A DNA stretch of 64,000 nucleotides from the NCBI GenBank assembly GCA_036785705.1, contig JAWUZG010000001.1:7192001-7256000 (forward strand). The letters run 5' to 3'. The stretch is from Acanthornis magna. Lineage: Eukaryota; Chordata; Aves; Passeriformes; Acanthizidae. The notes beneath the pieces are model-generated. The model was not told the origin of the DNA and did not search any database. It worked only from the letters and a program-made list of their open reading frames with translations. Position numbers and translations under genes: made by a program. Shown here one piece after another: positions 22,681-33,900 of this stretch (its first letter is position 1; each line of letters starts with the position of its first letter).

Positions 22681-25600
22681 TATTTGCTATGCAATATTGA
22701 GTTTCATATAATTGCACCCAAGTGTCTGAAGAGAGTGAAGACGCTGACTTAACAAAGGTCTTCAGGGGGTTCAGAGAAGGATGCACAGCAAACCTTCATT
22801 TCTGTTTCATTTGTGACACTGAAAATTTAAAAAAAGGTGGAAAAAAATACAGCTAATGAAAACTGAAGGTCTGTAAAGCTCTCAGTAAAATAAGCGTTTG
22901 AGGCAGGTGAAGTATCCGTGTTGTCCTGAAACAATTTCTTTGGGAAGGGTTGCCATTTGCTGACCTGTAAACACTGATGAAGTCCAAGAGTTCATTCACA
23001 TGGAGAGGCAGAGTAAAATCAGATGGGTCCTGCCCAAGCTGTTGCCCGCACCTCTGGCCAAGACTGATGAGTGATTCAGTCAGCTTCTGTACTGTGCTGT
23101 TCTTAGCTAAGCACAGTATTTAAAGTGGGTGTATGTACCTTAATAATCAGGCTTTGCCTGCTCAGGAGGTGCTTTGCTGGGTTTCAGACTTCTGCACAGA
23201 CCCTGGAAATCTCTGTCAGAAGTGCAAGGCAGAGGGCTGCAAGTGGCAACTGCATTAGAAGACTGATTTTAGTCCTTGATTGAGAATGTGTCACAGCCCA
23301 GAGAGAATGGCAGTCGTAAAATTCTGATGGATTTACTGAATCCCTGAGGAGCAGATAAGAGAATAACAAATCAAATGCAGATTCTAGTGCTACAAAGTAA
23401 TAGATCACCCATGTGGAAATGCTACAAGGCAGTGCATGACACTGTGCATCAACATCCAGAGATTACCAGCCTCAACTAGATTAAACATTGCTTCCTAACT
23501 ACATGATTATCCCCACATGCTGAACTCACTGTATCATGTTTTCTGTATGCTGACTGTCACCGAGATGTAGAAATAAATAACCCCCCAAAATCTCTTTCTT
23601 GTACACATCTAGTTTAAACGCTGTATTACAATACGCTTGTCATTAAGTAAAGACAACACTCTTGGATGACACAAGGATTTCCGCCACACTTCTGGAACTT
23701 AGAGATGTCTTGGACTTCATCAGTTCGATATGGGAATGGCTGCACTGCAGTGAGATATTCTACATTCATCCCTTGTGCAAATCAAACCAGAATGTACTTG
23801 GCCTGTCATATTGTGTTATTTTGAGAGATGACTTCACATTGTCCAACGCAGCTCTGTTGCTGCTAACCATCTACAGAATTCAAGACATTATATAACATGG
23901 ATGTTACAAAATCCGTTCATTGTCACATCTATTAGTCCAGCGCTCCTCATAACGCTTGACTGAAAAAAATGCCCACCCTAAATGGTACAACATTTTCTCT
24001 GTCTGTTGCGAAAGACATTGAACACAATGTCTCTCTTTCCAGTAGTCTCTTAGGAGCTTTTGTTCCCAAAGTATATGTGGGGGAGGAGGGAAGAAAAATT
24101 AGACTTTTTCAGGAGAATGATTTAATCTAAATTCTAACTGTATTTCTCCTAATTGTTTTATATATGTAACAAGTTCCCTCTTTTTCTGATTGAGAATATC
24201 ACATTCTCAGGAGATGACCTTTCCTTTTGAATCTTTGTTCAGAACCCCAGACACCTTCTAGTGAGTTACCCCTTTTAGTAGAACCCCCACCCTTCTCTTT
24301 CTTTGGAGTTTTTGAACTTGCTTTTTTCCTGTGAATGTTACAAATATTTCCTTGACTAGATCTCCAAGTTTACATCCCATATTGTGTAGAACAGGTATTT
24401 AAACTTGGTAATAAGTGTTTCCTTTGGGGAAATGATCAACATGTTTGTGTTTTGTCTCACCTAGCTGTGTTGTCAGTTGCTCCTGAGTTACTCCACCGTG
24501 AACAGAGTTTAGGAGCTGATGCACACACGATGCAAGGCCCAGCCAGGCTTTGACCATCTGCCTTAGTGATTGGAAGGTGAATTCTTTAGAAGGACATTTC
24601 TACTGCTGTTTTAGTCATATGACTTTTCAAAGAGAGCAGTTAACATGTTAAGTCAAATCTGCGTCTTCTACTTTATCCATTCCTTTTTTTGTTTGGGGTT
24701 TTTAATGGGTTTTTAGTGCTGTTAGCTTCTAACAGCTGTTTTGAGAAGGAAATATGAAATATAGGACTTCAGTGGTATTCACTTTTCTTTTCAAGAATAT
24801 CTTTCAATTATTTATTCAGCCACTGAATTAGTTATTTCATAAACAAAATAAAATATGGAGTTGGAAGTGGAATCTCGCTCAGAATTTCCATTTTAACTTT
24901 TGTGGCTTTAACCCAGACTCTTCTTGTGACCCAGACTCTTGTGATCTCAGCCTCTGTTCTGCGGCTTGATTATTAAAAAATAATTTTTTTGAGCATTGTA
25001 ATACAGACATTATGGAAAGGTTAATTAACATGCTTGGAACACTGACTAATAGCCCAGTGTTTTGGTATGTGTGGTTAGCATGTATTATTCCTGTGAGATA
25101 TTTTGAGAGTCCAAGTATTGCTCATTATGGTACGGATTAGTCAGTTTGCCGTATAGGCTGTGGGATCTTCAGGAATTAATTAGCTCGAAGAGAAAATTGC
25201 AGACACTTTATGTGCCTAAAAACATGCTGTAATTTCAAGTAATTTCAAGTGGGCTGGAAATTAGGATCCTCCTATCTTGCTTGGCTGTAGTCTGCACAAA
25301 AGCGAAAAGGCTCCATAGAATTGGTAGGATTTGCTTTTGATATCTTTTGGGGATACCAGTCTGGGAAATAAGAGGTAGGGAAACTTTGAGAACCTGGGAC
25401 TAAATTGTGTGCTGTGAGATTCACTAGGTGAGCACTAGATATCTGTGTTCCTGGGCTGAAGAGTGGAGATCCATGCCATATAGACGTGGAATAGGGAGAA
25501 TTATTCCAATGGCAAGCCACTGGGTGTCTTACTGCAGTTGCATTTGCATACACACCTTTCTATTGAAATTGAGGCATGAGGATGCTAGATCCAGAGGAAA

Positions 25601-27883
25601 ACTAAGCAGTGGAGATATATTCATTTGAAACTTGACTCTTCTGTTTTGCTGGATCAGCCTAGTTCCTAGGATCAGTCTGGGTTTCGTAACTTCCCCCTGA
25701 GGCAAGGCAAGTGTGAAATCTGGGCCCACAGCTACCAGAAGAAGGCCTACATCAGCTTTAACAGATGGTTATTATTTCATTATAGAATGAGAAGAAATGA
25801 AGAGACAGGTAGAACTTGAAGATCTAGAGAGTTCTGGAAAGGTTAAGAATCTGTAAGAATTTGTGTGTTTGGGGCCCCAAAGTCTGACTAAGTCACATAT
25901 TTTAGTTCCTAAATGCTATGATTTGGGATTCTGAAATTAGACAATGTTCCTAGAACTTTTCTGAGAAGGGTACTTAAGTCATTATTCACTCGAATTTTCT
26001 TTTTCTGATTTTATATATTTATGTCCAATTCTAATCTAGCAAGTCATGCAGTGTCCAGCTTTAAGATAAATCCTTACCTTTCAGTGAATGGAAAGTCTCA
26101 CCATCCACAAGGAAAGTAATTGTGCTGAAATCTAAGCATTTAGGATTAGGAACAGGAAGTATTATTGACCCCAGATTTGGTTTTAGTAGACTATTTTATG
26201 GCTTGGAAAATGTGTTGCTCATTGATTCAGACAGAAATTCCATAACTACTTGTGGTGGTATCCAATTTTGCATAACTCTGTAGCTGAGGCAGTAGCATGG
26301 AGAAACAGTGGTGACAGATTGCTTGTATTTCAGCTGGACATTAACTCTCAGATCCTGCTACAGTTCATAAAGATTCCTTTTCTCAAACCTGACTTGCTGT
26401 GCAACCAGAATTGTGAGGGTGATGTGGCCAAGAGGAAAGTAAATTATAACTAGAACATCCTGCAGAGAGGGCACATCTGGCACCACAGGAGTGCCTCCTG
26501 CTCTCCCCAAGGTGCACCCACCAGGCTGAGGTGATGGCTGAGCAAGGCCAGCACTGCCTGATAATTCCTTGGGGGTGTTGGGAAGAGCTTTGCACCTAAG
26601 TGGAGCAAACTGGTGTATCTGCTTCCTTGTTTCCTTTTATTAACAGCAAGAGATACCATGTGCTACGTAATATATGAGTTTTCAGATGCCTACAATTTTA
26701 CCGAGAAAAATTCTGAGTCAGAAACAATAGCTTTTAAATGCTTCCACACCTCTTGGGGAGTATGGGTGTTAAACTAAGATTTTGAGGTATTAAGATTTTT
26801 GGGGGAATTATGGACACATGGACATAAATATTTTTATGCCTTTTAGATGCTACCCATGGGCCTCTAGCAAGCTGCCAGTGTAGTTTGCTTTCCAAGGTCA
26901 AAGAGCACACTGTGCTCTTTTCTGGCAGATGACATGACTGAAACTGTGCTTTAAAGCAGTTTGCTTGTAAGGGCTCCTTTGCAAAGCGTGAAGGAGAACC
27001 TATAGTGTGATATTTGATCTTTTAGAATCTCTAGTTGAGTGAAATGCCTTAAATAGAAAATGGGCCTGTTCTGAATGAAAACCTATCCTGGGCACTGCAC
27101 AGATAGGCACCTTTATTGCTTCCAGAAGAAGTTGTCTGGTGTAAATGGATATTCTATTACTAGAGAGCTCTTTTTTTTAATAGCTTTAATAGCCATTTAA
27201 AAATAACAGAATAGTGTGGAATGCTCTATTTTATAGCTTAGCTGTATTCCCCCCGCTGTAACTAACCCTGGACTGCCTTCACCATACCTGAGGCTTTTGC
27301 CTGCAATTCAGTTGATTTACACAATCCAATGGATCCCAGAATCAAGTTCCAAAACTGTGCAGATGAGGTTGACAGCAGAAGCAGTGGAATAGTTTTGTTT
27401 GTTCATTTGGGTTTTTTTCCCCACTAAACCTACCCACCCACCCAGATTATAAATCCTTTTGAAAGTAGCAAAAAATATGCATGACTGAATTGACTGCCAT
27501 TAGGAAACACAGTATTTGTTTTTGTTTCATTTTACTATCTTTCTGCACGATGTTCTTGTGGTTTTTTCCCAAAGTTTATGATGTGTGTGTAGTGCACCTG
27601 TATCAAAACAAAGCCTGCTTCTTTCATTTCAAAGTGCAACGTGAAATGAGTGTTATGTTGGACATAAGCTTTCTCTAATAGTTACAGAACCTTTTATTAA
27701 AATTCCTTTTATAGGGAATTTAATACCTATAGCTTTATAGGTTATCAGACCTATCTTTAATTCTTGGTAAAATTAAAGTCAGATTTGCTGAACCAAATAA
27801 CAACTTTAAAATCTGAGGAACTGATCAAATCAGGAACAAAGTGATTCAATCAGTAGTATATTGCTCTCTCTATATATTTCAGA
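22681..27883. other. Intergenic, nothing recognised
   Basis: Unique-looking AT-rich DNA downstream of the CACNA2D1 3' end. Visible structure is limited to small items: a 10-bp tandem pair AATTTCAAGT at 25231-25250, a G/T stretch near 24680-24715, and a perfect palindrome at 26900-26920. No open frame with recognisable protein similarity on either strand. Confidence 0.7.
26900..26920. repeat. Perfect 10-bp inverted repeat with 1-nt centre
   Basis: AAAGAGCACA, one C, then TGTGCTCTTT. It is directly readable as a cruciform or dimer-protein-site type palindrome. Function unknown. Confidence 0.85.
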
Positions 27884-28208
27884 CTCTGCAACTACCTGAA
27901 AGGAGATTGCAGCAAGGTGGGGTCAGTCACTTCTATCTAGCAGCAAGCGACAAAAGGAGGGGAAATGGCTTCAAGTTGCACCAGAAGTTTAGTTGGATAT
28001 TGGGAAAAATTTCTATTCTGAAAGGGTTGTCAGCCATTGGAATAGGCTGCCCAGGGAAGTGGTTGAGTCACATCCCTGGAGGTATTTGAAAGACGTGGGA
28101 GTGGCTCTTGGTGCCATGGCTTAGTGCTGAACATGGAGATGCTGGGTTAACAGTTGGACTTGATGGTCCTAGAGGTCTTTCCCAACCTTAAAAATTCTAT
28201 GATTCTGT
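27884..28208 (+). mobile_element. CR1 LINE 3' end fragment
   Basis: Matches the CR1 3' region in + orientation: CTGCAACTACCTGAAAGGAG, GCAACAAGCGA-type block (here GCAGCAAGCGACAAAAGG), GGAAATGGCTTCAAGTTGC, GGCTGCCCAGGGAAGTGG, then the 3' UTR TGGACTTGATGGTCCTAGAG and the end repeat ATTCTATGATTCTGT at about 28194-28208. It is 5'-truncated to about 325 bp, as most CR1 copies are. Confidence 0.92.
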
Positions 28209-30769
28209 AGCAGGGAGGTTGCATTTAAATTGCAGGTAGAGACTCAATTTCCTCTTACAATGTTGTTTGTGATAGATGAGCTGTCTTCTTAAAACCTAAG
28301 GGTCTGTTTGTGCAACGTCAAATTCTTAAAATTGTCCTGTACTTGGTTTGTTTGTTTGTTTGTCTGTGGTTTGTTTGTGGTTTTTGGTTGGTTGGTTGGT
28401 TTGAGTTTGGGTTTAGGTTTGGTTTCTCTTCTGACACTGTTGTGCATCATAATGCATTTAAGGAAGAGTTTGTTTTTTCAAGACTGCCCAACATTTCCCT
28501 CTCAAGAGCAGAAACTGAAAGAGAAGATTGAAGGATTAACCACTTCTAGAAAGCAGACATACTTAATTAAGGATAATAACCATTCTTTTGGGCAATCTTA
28601 ACCAGACTAGAAAGGATAGCTGCTCTTTCTCTGGGCTAATGGCAGCAAGAGTCACTTTAGAATACAAAGCCATGAGACACCAGACGGTGTGGGTGATGCA
28701 TAATGCGCGGTGCACAGACAGAGACTCTGAGGTTCGTGCTGATACCCAGTGAGGTTGGCATCCATGGGCTTCATTGCATCATTTAGGACAGTGACAATGA
28801 TTGTTCTCTGTCACCTGCATGCCTGACTTGTTTCTCCTCCTCCCTGGGCCATGGAGGCTGCTCACAGCCTTCATCCCCTGTGCTCCACAGCGCAGCTCCA
28901 GCAGTGCAGCTTGCAGCACCTACAGGCACCTTGCAAACATTTCTGCACTCAAACAGAGAGCTACCCTCAGCCTCTGCCTCTGGAGCCATTGCTCACCATT
29001 GGTCAGAAGAAAACCTGACAGATGCAATTCATCATTAAAGCCACAGATGATAAAATTTGAAAAGTATGTCTGGAGTGTCTGGATATAGTTTTGCATGGAC
29101 CAGTGCAATCTTTGGCTGTGCCAGGCAGCTGCCTTTTGGAAACATTGGGTGGCCTGAAATTATTCTGTGTAGCTTTTGCTTATGTAAAAATTATCAACTT
29201 CATGACAGCATCGGTTACTAACCCAAAGGTTTTAGATGTCCAACTTTCATTTATATGAAATAGAACCAGATGCAAACTATAAAGTGATCTGAATATTTTT
29301 AAAGTGACTTCACTGATATTTTGACTCATATTTTCTTACAATTCATGATTAATATTTTTAAATGTGATTTATCTTTCATCTTGGGTTCCACTATTGTTGA
29401 CTTAACCTTAAGAAAGCATGATAGAGCTTGAGAAGGAAGACCATTTACTGAATATATTTTTTAACATATTTCAATTAGTAAAATATGAATTGATGTCTGT
29501 ACAGTTATAAATTATGGATATTAGAAGAAAATTATATGGTCTTTTTTTCTTCTTTTTTTCTCCAAAGGAGGGTAAAGCTGAGGGATTTTTGTCCTTTTAG
29601 TATACTCCTGTGGATGATAAAACTATGCCAAATAAATTAACAACTTTTGACTCAACAACTGTGATTGGTAGAGGCAGAATATATGTAGCAGGCTGTCTCC
29701 CTCTGTATTACTAATAGCAGTTAGTTATAACTGGTTATAACAATTAAAGGACAAAGTTCTCATCTTTATTTCTGGTTGAAGAAATTGTAGAAACATTTGT
29801 TCTGGAAGAAAACTGGTATTTATGGAAAAGCATTCTGAGGTTTCTAGTAAGGCCGTCTGGTTTCCCCGGCAAACAATAGTCGCAGACAATTATCTGAAAA
29901 CCATTGAATTGAAGCTTCTGAATTAAATTTAGCACTTGTTTCACTCTATTGCTGGGGGCAACACTGCACATGCACGAAACCAAGTATGTGTTTAAATACT
30001 TTCACTGAATAAAAGTACTTAACAATTAATACATTACTGTCTACAGTGGGAATTCTGTTATGCTCCTTTTCAAAATTACTTAATGTTTGAGATATGTCTG
30101 ATAATTTTGTCTTTGCTACTTTTTTAGGGTTGAATATATTTATTTTTTAAAAAAAATTAAAAGTTAAAAAATACTCTTTTAAGAATGATACCTTAAGGTC
30201 TCAGCATAAGCTATTTTAATGTTCCTAATGCCAAAAAAAAAAAAAGGTAATAAAAAAGAGAAAGTGTGTTCTCTACAAGAATTTTCGAAGTTGTTTCAAA
30301 AAATGGCAGCATTATCAATAATAACCTATTTGAATCACTATCACACCACATCTCAGGACTTATGTGACTCTTGGTGGCAGATCAAGCCTTCATAGGGAAA
30401 AGAAATATCTACTAAAATTGTGATTAAATACTGTGAGCTTTGTTCTTTGTAAAAATTCCATATTCCTATTGCAAAGATAGTAAAGAAAACACTTCAGTCA
30501 TATTCCTATCATTTTCCAAAGGAAATTGTTTTTCTCTAAAACATCTGTGGAAATTAATGGATTTTAGTTTGCATAAAGTACAGAGTAATCCACAAATGCA
30601 AGATAATAAATAGTAAGTGAAATTAGAGTGCAGTGTAAGGAAAGCTGATGAGGTATCCAACAACTTTGCTGTCACATTTGTGACTTGCTAGCTAAAGGTT
30701 ATTAAATAACTCTTGCAGTTTTCTTGCTTGTCACTTTGTTTTTTAGAAAAGGACTTATAAAACCATGCA
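28209..30769. other. Intergenic, nothing recognised
   Basis: It opens with a T/G-rich tract (about 28340-28430, GTTTGTTTG and GGTTGGTTGGTT types). A less AT-rich stretch follows at 28640-29060 with a few CpGs (ATGCGCGGTGCAC near 28703). No gene or repeat family was identified. Confidence 0.65.
28340..28430 (+). repeat. T/G-rich low-complexity tract
   Basis: Consecutive TTTG, GGTT and GGGTTTAGG-like units on the + strand. It produces two overlapping spurious open frames rich in Val, Cys, Phe and Gly. Not coding. Confidence 0.85.
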
Positions 30770-30905
30770 GTAAAATTCTTTGCTGTGAGGGTGGGGAGAC
30801 ACTGGAACAAGTTGCCCAGGGAAGCTGTGGATGCCTCATCCCTGGAAGTGTTCAAAGCCAGGTTGGGTGGGGCTCTGAGCACCCGATCCCGTGGAAGGTG
30901 GAAGG
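30770..30905 (+). mobile_element. CR1 LINE fragment lacking its 3' end
   Basis: TTCTTTGCTGTGAGGGTGGG, CACTGGAACAAGTTGCCCAG, GGATGCCTCATCCCTGGAAG and TTGGGTGGGGCTCTGAGCAC are consecutive CR1 ORF2-end sequence in + orientation. The copy stops after GTGGAAGGTG, so the 3' UTR and end repeats are missing. Confidence 0.88.
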
Positions 30906-33900
30906 ATGGATATGGGTATGCTTTTTTAAGAGCCTCAGTGGATCTTCTTGGAGTAGCTAATACTGGTCATGGTAACAGAGTGCTGTTCCATGTCATGCCC
31001 TAAAGTGCCTGTCTGGCCCCACCACCTGACCAGAGAAGACCGTTCTGGTTCTGGAATGTAAACTATCACATTCATAAAAAAGAAATTTATAGTGTTAAAC
31101 CTGTGTTGAACAGAATCACTGCAGATTAATACCAGGCACAATTGTTTTAGTGACTGTTAATCAGCTGAAAATAACCCCCATATAATAAACTTGAAAATAC
31201 GGACCTGTGTTTGAACCTTTATTCTCTATTGTCTATGCAGATTGGTAAACCCAGTTATCTAGGCTAAATAAATTCTCACACTGAGTGCTAGTTTGGTACT
31301 TTAGTCCAATAAAAACAAAGTGGTTTTTATTTATAAAAAAGTTACCAACTAAATTTGAGATTCTCTGTTGTTCAGTAACTTGATTTCTTAGCTTTGAAAG
31401 TCCATTTTCTTCTTATTTTTTCACAAAAATAACAATTTTAGGGGTAGGGAGGGGGCTTCTTCTTTTTTTTTTTATTTTTATTTTTTTTTTTGTGCCTTCA
31501 TGCACCTGCACATTTTACATTGTTTTTTAAAGAGCTGTATTTGATAATTTAAGTGTTTCCTGTCACAAAAACACATGCCCCAGCAATCACCAGAAACTGT
31601 ATGCTATTTGGTGACTCCTGAAGCTTCTCAGAACACTTTTTTAGCAAATAAATTAATATAATTCATAACCACAGGGCAGCATTTACAATCTGTGCTAGGA
31701 AGACAAATGTGGGGTAATGTAAGACATATGAGATTTTCTTTTTTATTGGTGACTCTTTTTTTTTACTGAGATCTGTGAAAATGGATTAATGATACACTTT
31801 TCTTACTCATATCCATGCTGAGCCCCAGTATTCACCCTGACATTCATGAAAAATCTTAGGCATAAAGTGGACAGAGGCTTTGTTTAAAGCGCAAGGAAGA
31901 CGCAAATATGAGACAGAAACAAGAACGTCATAACAATATATAAATAAATAATGAATATATGAGATTAGTATCTTGCAAACTTAGGGCACATGAGCATCCC
32001 ATGTGAGCTGTCCTGCTGACTTCAGTGGAAAACTCCCGTGATTTGTTGAATAATCTAAACAAAAATTCTTGCATTAGACACAGGAATAGCTTTAAAGTAC
32101 ATAATTTGCTTCTTTCTCTTTGAGGAATGCATGTTCTTGCATAAGAGACATCGAGGTCAGAGCATTCCCCTTTCTTAAAAGTTCATGCACTGAGATGATA
32201 ACAATAATTTAAAGAAATTAAACTCTTATTTCTTTTATACACATTTGAGATCATTGCTCCAAGTTCAGCATTTTATCATTCCTTTGGTAGTTATTCCCTT
32301 TAATTCCCTTGTAAATATCAGAGCTTGGTCAAATGTGGCATCAAGCATCTCATCAGTTTGGACTGATGCAGTGTTTTAAACACCAGTTTGCTGATACTCA
32401 GCTTATGGTGAAATGACAAAGAAAAAGGTTCACAGTCAACATAGGAATGTTGAACAGTGTCTCCTCACAGAACTTATCAAAGATCAAGATGAGCTTTGCT
32501 GCTCAGTGTTTCCATCACGCAGTAATGAAAGACCATTCTTTGTTAAGAACAAAAAAAACCTTCGGAGACCCCAAAAAACAAACCAAAACTCCAACATGAT
32601 ATTGTGTTAAAGCCAGAAAGGACTGTGGTAACAGAGTTATGAGTTGTCCAACTTCCCTGGATATGTCTTCAGAAGGACAATCACTGCTAATTTGTTACAT
32701 GATGGTCCTGATAGAAGCAACCTTCCTCTTGGGGCATGTGTTGCTGCTTTTACCTCCCTGGTTGTGTTCCCCAGCCAGGCTGTAATTTCTGCCTTTCTTA
32801 TTAAGACCTTATTCCTATTAGATTACTCAGGGAACTCTTGTGTAGGGTCAACTTTCACTCTCCTTTCCAGTCCTGTCCTGATTATTTCTCCTGTTGACAG
32901 AGGAAAAAAAAAGACACATGTATGAATGCAATAAAAAGATGTTTATTATCCTTGCACTAGCTTAGTGCTTTTGAATGTTTTTTCAAGATAATATTGTTTA
33001 ATCTAAACTGTGAAAATTTGAAATTTTATTTTTCTCTTCAAATTTGGATGAGGTCTTTGTCTGCTTCCTGGTTTATATCTGTGCTGATAGGTTTATGACA
33101 TAACTAGTATGTTTTCCCAACTATAATAGTGCAGACAACTGCTCCTAGCAGTGGAAAAGTACCTGCACGGGATTTAGAAATGATGGGTGTGGGATTTGTG
33201 AATGGCCAAGCTATCAAGAGCCGTTACTAACAAAAAGCCAGTGTTTATTGCATGCTGTTTTGTCCATAACATCAGGAAATTCAGCAGTTTCATAAAACCA
33301 GCTTTTCTCATTGCAGTTTGTGCAGGAGTGGCTGCTATAGGGTCTATCAGAAGACAATTGCTTCATGCAGATTAGAAACTAGGAAAATTCTCTGACGTGA
33401 AGGTCACCTCCTGTCTGTAGCCAAAGTGCCATCTGTGTAGAGCAGCAGAGGAGGTCCCAGCCCCTTCAGCATCCTCCTCACATAACCCAAGGCACTGCAG
33501 GGCTTCAGTAGGTCAGGAGCACTCTGGGCCTCACAACCACAAACATTTTGCTCTCTTCATTGTGGTGAATGGGAAGTAGGAATTCAATGGTGAGACTAGT
33601 TCAGGCAAAAGCCTGAACAGTAAAACAAATAATAACAAAGTCTTAGATTAGAGGCAAATTTCCCTAAGCCATTAGCTATGGCTCACCACAGGCTACAGGC
33701 TTGGCTGAAGATACACCTCCACAGTGGGACTGCAGGATAAAGCTGTTTCACCAGGCATGCAACACCAGCCAAATTCCTAATGTGGGACAATTCTCTAGTT
33801 ACTCCGTGAAGTTAGAATGAATTTAAAAATGAGGCTGGTGGATGGATCCAGCTGCAAATGCTAATTGCAAAGCCCTGTGGATGTGGGGTACATCAGAGGT

